Origin: Tetracentron sinense | Taxonomy: Eukaryota; Streptophyta; Magnoliopsida; Trochodendrales; Trochodendraceae | DNA length: 64,000 nucleotides | Reading direction: 5' to 3' | NCBI GenBank assembly: GCA_015143295.1 | Contig: CM026574.1 | Coordinates: forward strand, 9,054,938-9,118,937 | In this document: positions 21,229-30,923 of the stretch, piece after piece | How positions within the stretch are numbered: the first letter of the stretch is position 1 | How the letters are laid out: each line of letters begins with the position of its first letter | The notes under the pieces: generated by a model | What the model was told of the DNA's origin: nothing | Database searches by the model: none | What the model saw: only the letters and a program-made list of their open reading frames with translations | Program-made: the position numbers and the translations under genes

Positions 21229-22527
21229 TTAGTAACAATGTAGCATCATAAATAAGTTATTGCTCACCTTCCAAGAGGGTGGGGGAACTGGTGTCGGCCA
21301 TGGCGGGAGCTCAAACGGGAAGACCATATACCAACAAAGACGGATTTTATGATAGGCAAAATCACAGACCTCTTCCAAGATATTGCTCTGAATGTTGTAG
21401 GAAACAAGGCGACCCGGGAACCCAAAATACAAAATATCCCTATCCACGGGATGGAAAGCTAGCGGCCTTGGAAAATCATATAATGATTCATCCAGGAAAT
21501 CATCTTGTGAGACCATTTCACTCAGGATAGTCTTGTGCTCCAAACACCACTCCCCTTTATCATAATCCTTGAGTACCCATACACCCAAAGTTGGAATACC
21601 ATTTGTATCAATGGAGATTGCCTCGTCGAAATAGCGAAGACTCCCTTGGCAAACCCCGAGACATCCATACGAATTCCTATTTCTCCTATCCTCAGGCAAT
21701 TCAATTATACGGCAAAGACCACTACTGTTATTGGGATCAAATGCTACAATTTTCCGAAAAGTGTCCATCCAATGAAGAATTCCATTATAGCAAACAGCTC
21801 GGTCATATGCTTTAAACATAGCCACACGACCAGGGCATGAAACCTTCAAATCACTCCATTCACCAGTCTCGGAAGAAAAAATCTCCAAATTCAGAGATTC
21901 GGACAACCCCATTGATTCTGTGACGCAGACAACCTTGTAGATTGCGGTTCCCTCTTCTGGAAAGGGTTCACAGAAGAACCCTATTCGAACATAACGGTGG
22001 CTCCGAGTGGGTCGAGGGAGTGTTACCCATTGCATAGTGAGTGGGTTGGCAACATAGTAAATCATCTGAGAAGCTGCACGGCATAGCACCAACCCGTTGC
22101 TTGAGGCTAAGATTTTAACAGGGTTTTGGGGTTCTGATGGGAGGAAATTGAAAGAAAAACCTCGGGATTCGAACTGGGGTTGATCGGAAGTTGAATGGAC
22201 TGCCATTTCTTCAGGAGGGATTCTCCCAAGAAAGTTATAAAGGTATTGGAAAAAGAGGGTCGATGGAGGGGAAGAAGACAAGGCATTGATATGGGAAATA
22301 CAGAGACGGATGAAATAAGGGTTGGAGATCAAAGCAAGCCACCGCTTCGAGACGACCTTGAACCTGATAATGGATTTTACGGGGAGTCGAACAAGGATTT
22401 CGAACAATACTCCATCGGCGAGATGAGAATCATCAACAATGGATTTCGGGTTGGATTGGTTTCTTTTGTGAGAACAACTTAACAGCATAAGTGTTGAGGG
22501 ATCATCCCTGTCGTTTCTCATTTCCAT
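21229..22527 (-). CDS. F-box protein with F-box-associated (FBA) domain, unit B
   Basis: Intact single-exon gene of 432 residues from the ATG at 22525-22527. The reading frame extends six codons further upstream without another ATG. The F-box lies at about residues 36-75 (LADGVLFEILVRLPVKSIIR, then FKVVSKRWLALISNPYF), the surface that in this family binds SKP1 to form an SCF ubiquitin ligase. The FBA-type C-terminal half has ILASSNGLVLCR, NPLTMQWVTLPRP, LNLEIFSSETGEWSDLKV, ILHWMDTFRKIVAFDP and DYDKGEWCLEHKT, which in the family forms the substrate-binding part; the substrate is unknown. Compared with the unit E copy, four bases are missing near 21266 just after the SWKV codons, so the protein ends in about eleven extra residues instead of SWKVL. 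That same spot now reads AAGGTGAGC, a possible splice donor. A Mutator MITE lies 105 bp upstream of the ATG. Likely functional, but expression is unknown. Confidence 0.9.
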   Translation of the reverse strand: MEMRNDRDDPSTLMLLSCSHKRNQSNPKSIVDDSHLADGVLFEILVRLPVKSIIRFKVVSKRWLALISNPYFIRLCISHINALSSSPPSTLFFQYLYNFLGRIPPEEMAVHSTSDQPQFESRGFSFNFLPSEPQNPVKILASSNGLVLCRAASQMIYYVANPLTMQWVTLPRPTRSHRYVRIGFFCEPFPEEGTAIYKVVCVTESMGLSESLNLEIFSSETGEWSDLKVSCPGRVAMFKAYDRAVCYNGILHWMDTFRKIVAFDPNNSSGLCRIIELPEDRRNRNSYGCLGVCQGSLRYFDEAISIDTNGIPTLGVWVLKDYDKGEWCLEHKTILSEMVSQDDFLDESLYDFPRPLAFHPVDRDILYFGFPGRLVSYNIQSNILEEVCDFAYHKIRLCWYMVFPFELPPWPTPVPPPSWKVSNNLFMMLHCY

Positions 22528-22631
22528 ACTGCAGAAGCAGAACACATTCGTACAGAGATTGTAACGGGACAGTGAGCTTCCGTCTCTTTTGATGGGAATT
22601 CAAATTAGTATTAAAATAGGGTGCTGCTACC

Positions 22632-22852
22632 GGCCTCGGATTGTCTCGGGCGAAGCCATACATTGTGCGACAGTTGGCGTAAATATGGGAGGAGTCATTC
22701 CATTTTCTCCCATAATTTTGACTTCTCCCCATTTCATATCTCTCACCCTTATTCTCACACACTTATCGCCACATGTCTTACTACAGTTGTCACCTATTCT
22801 ATGGAACCCTAGACAAGCCCTTTTCTAGTGAAGCCTGAGACAATCCAAGGCC
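22632..22852. mobile_element. Mutator-type MITE, family M1, copy 3 (221 bp), in F-box promoter region
   Basis: Perfect 9-bp target duplication GCTGCTACC at 22623-22631 and 22853-22861. Termini are GGCCTCGGATTGTCTC and, complement of the right end, GGCCTTGGATTGTCTC. It carries the family motif (GAGTCATTCCATTTTCTCCC, TTTTGACTTCTCCCC, CATATCTCTCACCCTTATT). It sits about 100 bp upstream of the ATG of the unit B F-box gene, and the unit E gene lacks it. Confidence 0.92.
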
Positions 22853-23194
22853 GCTGCTACCAGCACACCACTATTTACTGACCGGACATCATTTAAAAAA
22901 ATAACTTCCATTTTTTTAAAGTTTGTATTTCTATATGTCTAACCACTCCCCAAATCCTTAAACTCTTACTAAAAACTCTCCTAACAAACTGTCTTCTCTT
23001 TTTATAGAAGTAATCTTCTCAATGTTTTCTCCTTTTATATCATTTCTTGTCTCCTTGTATATGTTATCTTCTTCTATATGTTTTGTGCTTATTTTTTGTA
23101 TTGATAATCATACAAAAACAGTTGTTTCACAGTTATCGCAGGGCTACCAAGGCACTCTTTCAAAAAAATTGGACACGTGGCGACTTATATAGGT

Positions 23195-23420
23195 GAACCC
23201 TAAGGGTGAGTGAATTTAACCATAGTTAACGGATGTTAAAATTGACACGTGGTAGCTTATCTAAACCCTTTAACTATGGTTAAACTCAATCTACCTAAGG
23301 TTAGTATTTTTAAGGTTAATATATTTCCTATATTTTTTTTCTTCTACAAACCAAGGTTACATGAAAGAACTCTAGAGGTGAGTGAATCTTAACCACTATT
23401 AGTGAATTAAAAAAGGGACA
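23195..23420. repeat. Diverged M3-like repeats
   Basis: CCCTAAGGGTGAGTGAATTT with ATTGACACGTGG, and GAGGTGAGTGAATCTTAACC with GGGACATGTGG, are the M3 arm motifs in the same direction, seen twice. The rest of 22860-23770 shows no gene. Confidence 0.55.
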
Positions 23421-23776
23421 TGTGGGAAGATATAGAGACGCGCACGAGCAAAAGTATTTCTATTAAAATGGTGTATAAATAGAAAATTTATAGGTATTTT
23501 TTTACTCTTGATGTGCTCGTAGAATTTGTTATATTTTAATGGTGTCCAATTAGTAAGTAATATAAATGGGGTCTAATCAGTAAATAATGGTGTGCTGGTC
23601 ACCCTTAAAATATGAGCACTGCTTTCGGTGGGATTACAAATTAATATTAAAATATTTTCTCCATTTAATGTTTTTTGGGGTTTGGGAGAAAAGACCACTA
23701 GTCTTTAGGGGAGAGGGAGGGCGTGTAGCTCAAGGTCCACGTGACCTCCAACAAAACAAAAAGGGAAATAGTTAAC

Positions 23777-24133
23777 GGATCCATGGATTCCATTTGCAAA
23801 CCTAAGGCATCCACCTATTGGTGGATGCCCCCCTCATCAATGCTCACCAAGCTTTCCTTCGGGTCCGTTAACCATTTCACAAAAACAAAAATGAGGGTAG
23901 ATAAAGAGAAGATACTCGGTTGCAAGATGAAGAGATGATGTGAGCATTGAAGGGAGGGGGGAGGGGGGGCATCCACCTACGTTTACCATCTCACAAAAAC
24001 AAAAATGAGGGTAGATAACGAAAAGATATTCGGTTGCAAGATGAAGAGATGACGTGTGTGGGAGGGGGGGGGGGGGGGGGGGGCATCCACCAATAGGTGG
24101 ATGCCTTAGGTTTGCAACAGAATCCATGGGTCC
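23777..24133. repeat. 357-bp inverted repeat with internal tandem duplication and G-tract
   Basis: Arms of about 57 bp: GGATCCATGGATTCC...GCAAACCTAAGGCATCCACC on the left, and the complement of GGTGGATGCCTTAGG...CCATGGGTCC on the right. The loop has two direct copies of an ~75-bp segment (AACAAAAATGAGGGTAGATA ... GCAAGATGAAGAGATGA) at 23868-23940 and 23984-24058, and a run of about 20 G ending at 24083. A third copy of the segment, inverted, lies at 24960-25060. Confidence 0.8.
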
Positions 24134-24197
24134 GCCTATCACTACTCATACAAAAACAAAAAAACAATCTTTTCCTCTTCTACCCCCTTATTCTCTT

Positions 24198-24959
24198 TGT
24201 GGGGGGTTCTTCTCACAATGCCAGATGTCAACTCTTACTTCAAGCTCTGGTTCGCTGGTAGAAGGTTGAAGGTAGAGGGTTTGGACCCTGCCCTGCATTC
24301 CGATGATGAAGTAAGTACATGAAGAAGAAGATGATAAATAGTAATAGAATCGAAGCACTGGAATAAGCAAATAGAAAATGTTTTTTAATCGATCCTCTCT
24401 ACATTAAGTCTCTGTGGGTATTTATAGGTTAAGCTCAGTATGCCCATAGATGGTTATGGATGACCATGCTACTTGCTTTACACTCATTACCGAATAAGTC
24501 AGACAGATCTTGAACCTTACGTGTCACACGTGAGCACCTACTATTTGTTTAATTTGATTTGATATGACAACACTCAGAAATGACCAGCATTAAATGCCAA
24601 GACAGTGCTTTCAGCCTACTGTCACACTCAAGGAATCACCTGCTGATCACTTCCTCTGGATAGTCGGTCTCGTTATTGACGCAAACTCGGGATCGTTGTG
24701 TATGTGCCGGAGTCAGTCGAACGTACTCATTAAACAACGAATACGTTGTGTAAAAGACAACGAGAACGTTGTCAATGACACAACGATAACGCTATACGTT
24801 GTACAACGAGATCGTTTGTGGAATTGATAACGTAGACGTTGTAAATCCGACAATGGAACACCATTCATCCGAGAGACACGTGGTACTTATCCATACACAT
24901 AACAATGAAAACAAGTTCGTTCTCCAACGCTAAATATTTTATGAATTTTATCCTTTACA
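24198..24959 (-). mobile_element. Solo LTR related to the 43-47 kb non-autonomous element (762 bp)
   Basis: Starts TG and ends CA on either strand, and is flanked by the 5-bp duplication CTCTT (24193-24197 and 24960-24964). Read on the minus strand it begins TGTAAAGGATAAAATTCATA, close to TGTAACGGATAAAATTCATA of the LTR at 45564-46909. A TATA-like box lies on the minus strand near 24415-24427 (complement of GGGTATTTATAGG). The region 24715-24860 is dense in ACGTTGT/ACAACG motifs. No internal region or second LTR is present, which fits LTR-LTR recombination. Confidence 0.8.
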
Positions 24960-25060
24960 CTCTTCCTCTCTCATCTCTTCATCTTGCAACCGAGTATCTT
25001 CTCTTTATCTACCCTCATTTTTGTTTTTGTGAGATGGTAAACGGACCCGAAGGCAAGCTT
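24960..25060. repeat. Inverted third copy of the 23.87-kb repeat segment
   Basis: The complement reads AAGCTTGCCTTCGGGTCCGT...GAGGGTAGATAAAGAG...GCAAGATGAAGAGATGA, matching 23849-23940. With the left copy it makes a ~1.2-kb inverted repeat whose loop contains the solo LTR. Confidence 0.8.
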
Positions 25061-25124
25061 AGAAGCTGACCCGGGATCTCATTGGTCCCTCCCTCTTATT
25101 TACCATCTATTAGGATTCACTCAC

Positions 25125-25275
25125 CCCCCTAGAGTTAAGAAATCTAATCATGATTTTTTTTTTTAAAATAAAAAAAATAAAAACATTAATTTTAATTTAA
25201 TTAAACTTAATCATGATTAAAGAAGTGTTAAAGGACATGCGGTCAGCTTAGAAGAGGACCTTAGGGTCCTCTTCT
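25125..25275. repeat. M3-like arms and a short perfect hairpin
   Basis: TTAGGATTCACTC...AAGAAATCTAATCATGATT and TTAATCATGATTAAAG resemble decayed M3 arms. At 25250-25275 AGAAGAGGACC and GGTCCTCTTCT are exact complements around TTAG. The DNA between 25276 and 25817 has no clear gene, apart from possible upstream exon material of the FAR1 relic. Confidence 0.5.
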
Positions 25276-25817
25276 CTGGACTCTTTTTTTTTTTTTTTTT
25301 AATCTTGCTCTAAACAAAATCATGACATTGGCATGCAAAGAAGGCATGCATGGCATTGATCACTTGCAAAGAAGGTGTGCATGAGTTTGTAGTTCCTGAG
25401 CTCGGTAGTTCTTAAGCAGAGGTGATCTTTTAGCCTTCAATAAAAAGTGATCGAGGTTTAACCAATGCAAATCACAAAACTTGGCTTGAGGTAAGTTTTT
25501 TGTTCTTGTATAGATTCCTTAAATAGAGTTAGTATTATATCTGTATCGAACCCAACCCAATAGCACCCTAATTGAAACTCTTATTAGTTTGCTATTTTAT
25601 TGTTTTTCTATGATTAACGCAAGGAACAAGTCCGTTAGCGCATAATCCACCTGAAAATAATATGGAGGAAAGATCACAATTGGCCCATAGGTTGGAGTTC
25701 TACTTAGAGGAAGGATGTCAGAGCCCTGGTAATATTGGTCATGACTTAGTCAAATATTGTCATGGAAAAGGAATCTATAGTTGACTTAAATGTTTTTTTG
25801 CAAAAGATCAAGCTAAA

Positions 25818-25878
25818 ATGGATAAAGTACCCAAAATTGGCATGAAATTTGATTCTGAAGAGCATGCTTACAATTTGT
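25818..25878 (+). pseudogene. FAR1-related sequence, 5' coding fragment
   Basis: ATG at 25818 opens MDKVPKIGMKFDSEEHAYNL, the N-terminal start of the plant FAR1/FHY3 family (consensus 'P.vGMeFdSEEeAyeFY'). It is cut at about 25878 by LTR DNA and resumes at 30924 with a much later part of the protein. The FAR1 DNA-binding domain and the start of the MULE transposase domain are therefore lost. An upstream GAGGTAAGT near 25490 could be a leader-exon donor. Confidence 0.7.
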
Positions 25879-26933
25879 TGATGGGTCATTTTGACACCTA
25901 CCACGTATGCAAATGATTATGACGACATGGCAATAATAAATGCCTTCACAAATATTTCTGGTGTCTTCAAGTAACGTTCATAAGTATTAAAATGACGCAT
26001 TTTAACTTGTATTAGTTATTGCGTTGTCCACATTTGGTTAAAACGTCACTTAAAACTTATGCGCCTTTAAGCATAATGTTTACAAAATATGGAAAAGGGT
26101 AAAAAGAGAATTAAAGATTAGAGGGTGAGAGGTTCATTGGTTGAAGAGTGTGCTATCACGTGAAAATGGAGATGACCTTCACCAATCCACTTAGAACGTT
26201 TGACGAGTAACAAATCGTCGTAAAACACCCGAGGAAAATAAAGTAATTGCTTTGACACAATAAATGCAAGGACGTTAATACGATAAATGCTAAAGGTGTT
26301 ATTATATTAAATGCGGAAAAGCGTTATAATAATTAATGTGTCTGTTGCAAAGAATTACAATTACTTTGTCCCAAAGCAAAAATCCTATAAAAAGGAAGGA
26401 CCACTGGCCTAAAAAGGACACAACGACATCACAAGTCGAATACGACAAGGCTAAACAACAATCATTCCTCGGTACTCTCAAAATTCTTAGTGTACTCTTG
26501 ACCCACTTTTTTTTGTCATTTTCCCTTTTTGCCACAAGTTAGAATAGTCTTTCGGAGTTTAGATTGACCTGTGATCAAGTAAGAAAAGCACTAAGTTATA
26601 TTTGGCGACTCTACTAGGCTTGATTATGCAAATTCAATGGCATCTAACGAAAGAACTACCAATGATTCCTCAGTATTCAACCAAGACATTCCAAACCACC
26701 CAATGGTTTGGCTGTCGACTGTGATCACTCCTTTACTACAAACATTGTAGCAATCACAAGCCTAGGCCCAAGCTCAAGCCCAGGTTCTAGAAGCCCAAAA
26801 TCATATGCGGATTTTACTACGAGAAATTTGGGGCAACCCCCGCAATGACACTAATGAATGTGAAATTGATATCCCAAATCCTGAGCACAGTTATGTTACT
26901 GTTGCTAATGTCGCTACTATCTTTGTAGAGACC
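25879..26933 (+). mobile_element. Truncated gypsy-type retrotransposon: LTR and start of gag
   Basis: LTR-like DNA begins TGATGGGTCATTTTGACACC at 25879, directly after FAR1 coding sequence, and has a TATA box CCTATAAAAAGG near 26384-26395. At 26603 TGGCGACTCTACTAGG resembles the TGGCGACTCTGCTGGG primer site of some plant gypsy elements. A reading frame at about 26640 (MASNERTTNDSSVFNQ, later NPEHSYVTVANVATIF) is probably the start of gag, with stops. It is cut at 26933 by the next element. The LTR 3' end is taken as about 26590. Confidence 0.6.
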
Positions 26934-29308
26934 CAAACTTTTTTTTATGCCATTAATGGAATTAATAAAGGTAGATTAATCTTTTGTTGGGTCATTATGC
27001 ATGTCAAATTAGAATTAAATAGTGTAGAGTGTCTAATTGCATAGGAGGTTAAGAGGAAGTGAAAACAGAGCATGCGATTGATCGTAGGGTGCCTATGATC
27101 AATCGCATACAGTTGAAAAATGGGAAAAAGGTTTTGTGTGATTTGTGATAGATCATCTCTAGTACGATCAATTGTACTTAGTCTACGATTGATCACACTA
27201 TCCAGTTCGATCGATCACAGTCGTGCGCGAATGTTTTTAAAAAAGGGTTACGAAAATCAGGGTTTTAAACCCCTAGACTATAAATAGCATTTATATTTCG
27301 AGGGTTTTAATGTTCTAAACATTTCTAACCTAATTCGGTAAAGGAAGAAAGAAAATCTAGGTTTTCAAAGGAGAAATTGTTTGGAGAAGAAGAGTTTTGC
27401 TTTGAGAAGAAGAAGATTAGCTTAGAAATCATCCTAAAAGCTTCAAGGAGCTTCGTCTTGCGATTTGGATCCAAGGGAAGCATCCCAAAGGTCGATATTC
27501 TCTCTAATCCAACTTTATTATGATCAAGATAAGATTATTGAAGTTTAGCATGATTTAAGGCAAAATAATTGAATTTCTATTATGAATTTGGAAAGATTAT
27601 TGAATGTGAAACTGAAAATGAATTATTGAAATTGTTTAGGAGGTTTATTAAACATGATAAGGAGAATAAATGTTGTATGTTGTTAATTGGTATTATTATA
27701 TGGAATGTGAATGCATGGAAATGATGGAGGATGGGTTAAATGGCATGATTGTGGATTATGGATGAGTGGATATGGTGGAGGATGGATTTGATGGTATAAT
27801 TATGGTTTATGAATGGATTGGAATGGTTGATGGGGTAAAAAATGGAGGAAGGGCATTGTACCAATAGTAAATGATTGGTTGTGATAATTTAAATGCTTGG
27901 AATTGCTAAATGTTGAAATGATGCTATTAGAATTGTAATATTAGCTCATTATTATATTGTGGTTGTCATGTTAAATTATGCCCTATCTACATTGCATGGT
28001 GATGGACATTCGGATAGGCCAAAGTTTAGAGGAAGTCCTCCATGTCGGGAATTCTCTAACTAGAGAGATGTAACCTAGCGGAGTTTTTTGGCGGAAGACG
28101 AAAATCTAGGGAATGACCGAGTTCGGATGTTAATCACGACACTCAAGCACAAGTTCACGAGTACACAAGCATGACATAGGCATACATGGATACCGCATTG
28201 GACACTGAAATATAAGTACAAGGACTCTGAATACCGAAATACAAGCACAAGAACAAGAACAATGCATGATTTTACAAGGAACCTGAATTTCAAGTAGCTC
28301 CAGTAATCGTTGCAGCTCTCCATGGATAAGACTTCAAATCCTAGATAATTATCATGGACCTTGATATCTAATAGCTCTAGGGGCTTACGCTTTTTTCGAT
28401 GCAACTCCATGGATTAATACATTGACCTCGATGACTATTTTATGAAAAAATAAGCATGCATGACATTCATAGCACAAGTTCACGATTCATAGTGCAAGTT
28501 CAAGAGTTACACAAGTACACGAGTCAAGATGACGTTATGATGTGTTCACATGTTTCCGTACTCTGATTATGTTATCGTTATATGAAACTGTTAATTATTA
28601 TGTAACTGTCGTTTGAAACAGGTAATGAACATGTACATGTATTATATAAAACTGGTGTTGATTATGAGGTTATTACATGAACTGAATATTGAGCATGCGT
28701 ATTGGTTATTGCTATTGTTGGTTAGTTTGGACTGTTAATTATTATGTAACTTTCGCTTGAAACATGTATTGAACATGTACATGTATTATATAAAACTGGT
28801 ATTGATCATGAGGTTATTACATGAACTGAATACTGAGCATGAGTATTGGTTATTGCTATTGTTGATTAGTTTGGATATCCGCTGAGTGTTTTCAATACTC
28901 AGTGGACCTGTCATTGTCGTCAGCTGGTGAGTAGGAGCAGATTGCCGCTCCTTGGATAAAAGAAGAGTCCAGGAAGAAGCTGAAGTAGGTGATCCATTCG
29001 TTGAGGGAGGTTGGGACCTTGACAGGTTCCCGTATTATTAGTGATATTTCCGTTTTGTTGAGTGAGAAATTGTAATAGACTTGAGACCTTTTATTAGATG
29101 TTGTTTTAGTTCATGTTTGTGGATTTGGATGTATTGGTTTATGATATATCAGATGACTCATTTCATGTTGAAAGAATTTTATGATTGCTATTTTGGGGAA
29201 TGTTATCTTTTAGTATTGTCTTATTGCTATGGAATTCAAGCAGGGACAAATAATGTGGTTGGCCCAAAGTCTCATTATGTCCAAGGTGGGGTTTTGGGGG
29301 GTGCTACA
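26934..29308 (+). mobile_element. 5' LTR of a second gypsy element (2375 bp)
   Basis: Starts TGTAGAGACCC and ends GGTGCTACA. It is followed after GAGG by TGGTATTAGAGC (29313-29324), a one-base variant of the tRNA-Met primer site TGGTATCAGAGC, and then by the start of gag. Length and termini suit a chromovirus-type (Tekay/Del-like) LTR. GATCGATC/GATTGATC motifs cluster at 27070-27230. Confidence 0.75.
28583..28872 (+). repeat. Tandem duplication (~143 bp x2) inside the LTR
   Basis: CTGTTAATTATTATGTAACT at about 28588 recurs at 28731. Both copies run through GAACATGTACATGTATTATA, AAAACTGGT and GAGCATG(C/A)GTATTGGTTATTG. Confidence 0.85.
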
Positions 29309-29507
29309 GAGGTGGTATTAGAGCAAAGGCATTAGAGTCATTAGGACTGAGATATTTGGATCAACAATAATGGATTAGGTCTAACTTAGAAAGGCAACAT
29401 CAAGTCTAGGATTGTGAGATTATTCTAGGATTAAGTTTAGAGGTAGTAATATTTGTAGAACTATTTCTAAATGATGAAATGGTTTATTATGCTTCAGGAT
29501 TGAAGCT

Positions 29508-29678
29508 ATGAGACGTGGCAGAAGAGGGTACCAAGAGGGCCATGGAACAGGAAGTAATGGTGAAGGCCAGCTGGATATGGGCCGTATTCTGAAGACTATT
29601 GCTACTGCTATCACCCAACAGATTGCTCTCCTAGTGGCAGGGAAAGCAAGAGAAGAGGAGAGAGAGAATGAGGTGTAG
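29508..29678 (+). pseudogene. gag N-terminal fragment of the second gypsy element
   Basis: The ATG at 29508 gives a 56-residue frame (MRRGRRGYQEGHGTGS...ILKTIATAITQQIALL) with the basic N-terminus typical of chromovirus gag. It stops at 29676 and homology ends near 29690, so the rest of the element is missing. Confidence 0.65.
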
Positions 29679-29690
29679 AGAATGATAGAT

Positions 29691-30923
29691 TTCCCACACA
29701 TCCTTGGGGGAGGAGGTTATAGTCGTTTGTCTATTCTTCTTCTTCTTTTTTCGAATTTTTCTTTCCTCTTTTTGGTCCTTAAAGATCTTTATCTCATTTT
29801 TAGAAACATTCTCTTTTGTCCTACATGGAAACAATCATTTGGGTTCTTAGAATAAATCGCTCTCTTCTTTAATTAGGATATTCTCCTTAAAGAAGAAATA
29901 TCCCAAAATGTAGATTGCTTTGCACCATGGTCTTGCTTCTTGGGCTTTGATCACTTGGACTTGGGTATTGGGCCATTGACTTGGATACTTTAACTTTGAC
30001 TTGAGCCCTTTGACTTCAACTTCTTTGATCCCTTGATTTAATCTCATTCCTATACAACTCTCCCAAATTCCTACATAACAAAAGAAAAACTATCATTAAA
30101 AAAATTAAAAATAAAATAAATGACTAACATATGCAAATAAAGGGATAGTAGTTAACATTATTTATATGCACATCACGCAAGACCCCGTAACTTTGCGAGA
30201 CAACGCGCGATGAGTCCGATATGACAAGTGATCGTACTAGGGCAATTTGACACCCGTTGCACGAATTTCGGGGAAAACTATTGAGTTTTTCTGGCAAACA
30301 CTAAACACTGACTGAAATTCAAAACCCGTGAATTTCCTAGGTTTTGGGTACTAAACACGCCTCGGTTTCGCGGTTCGACATGCGATGGAGTCGAGACGAC
30401 AGGTAATCGTCCAAATAGCCGACCGACATGCGGTGTGTGAGTTTTGGAGAAAAATACCGGGTTTTATTGATAAACACTAAGTACCGACACAAATTCAAAT
30501 CCCGCACATTTTATGTATTTCAGGTACAAGACGTGTTGTGGTTTCATGAATCGATGCGTGATGGAGCCGAAGAGACAGCTAGCCGCCAAGGTAGCGGGCC
30601 AACACACACTACGAGAATACCGGGCAGGTATCTCCTGGTTTTACCGGTAATTATCGGACACCGAATCCGATAACCAGAGCCTGCGATTAACTCAAACGCT
30701 TTCCCGGGATTTTACGGATTTCGATTAGGGAAAATGACACTCTAATAGTTATAAATATTAATGTTAAATTAATTCGAAAGCGATAGTACGAGAGAAAGCA
30801 AAGATAGACGATAGCACTACTAGAGAACAGCAACTTGGCTAGCTGGCTCTCTTTCCTTTTCTTATATTTAATTAAAGGTCATCCTGGCTTCAGGATTTTA
30901 TTCCGAAAATCCGGGTCATTACA
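29691..30923. mobile_element. Unresolved LTR-type DNA ending in FAR1 at 30923, with a ~174-bp tandem repeat
   Basis: The right end CCGGGTCATTACA reads on the minus strand TGTAATGACCCGGATTTTCG, a common start of plant gypsy LTRs, and abuts FAR1 coding sequence. Between 30200 and 30690 three diverged units of about 174 bp can be aligned (GCGCGATGAGTCC at 30206, ATGCGATGGAGTCG at 30379, ATGCGTGATGGAGCC at 30553). The left boundary is not clear: 29700-30060 may be part of a different LTR. Confidence 0.5.

Noticed and set aside
21279..21840. Plus-strand open frames opposite the F-box genes (also 54184, 60574, 61973, 62229, 62889)
   Set aside because: Antisense shadows of conserved minus-strand coding sequence; the minus strand has the F-box/FBA motifs.
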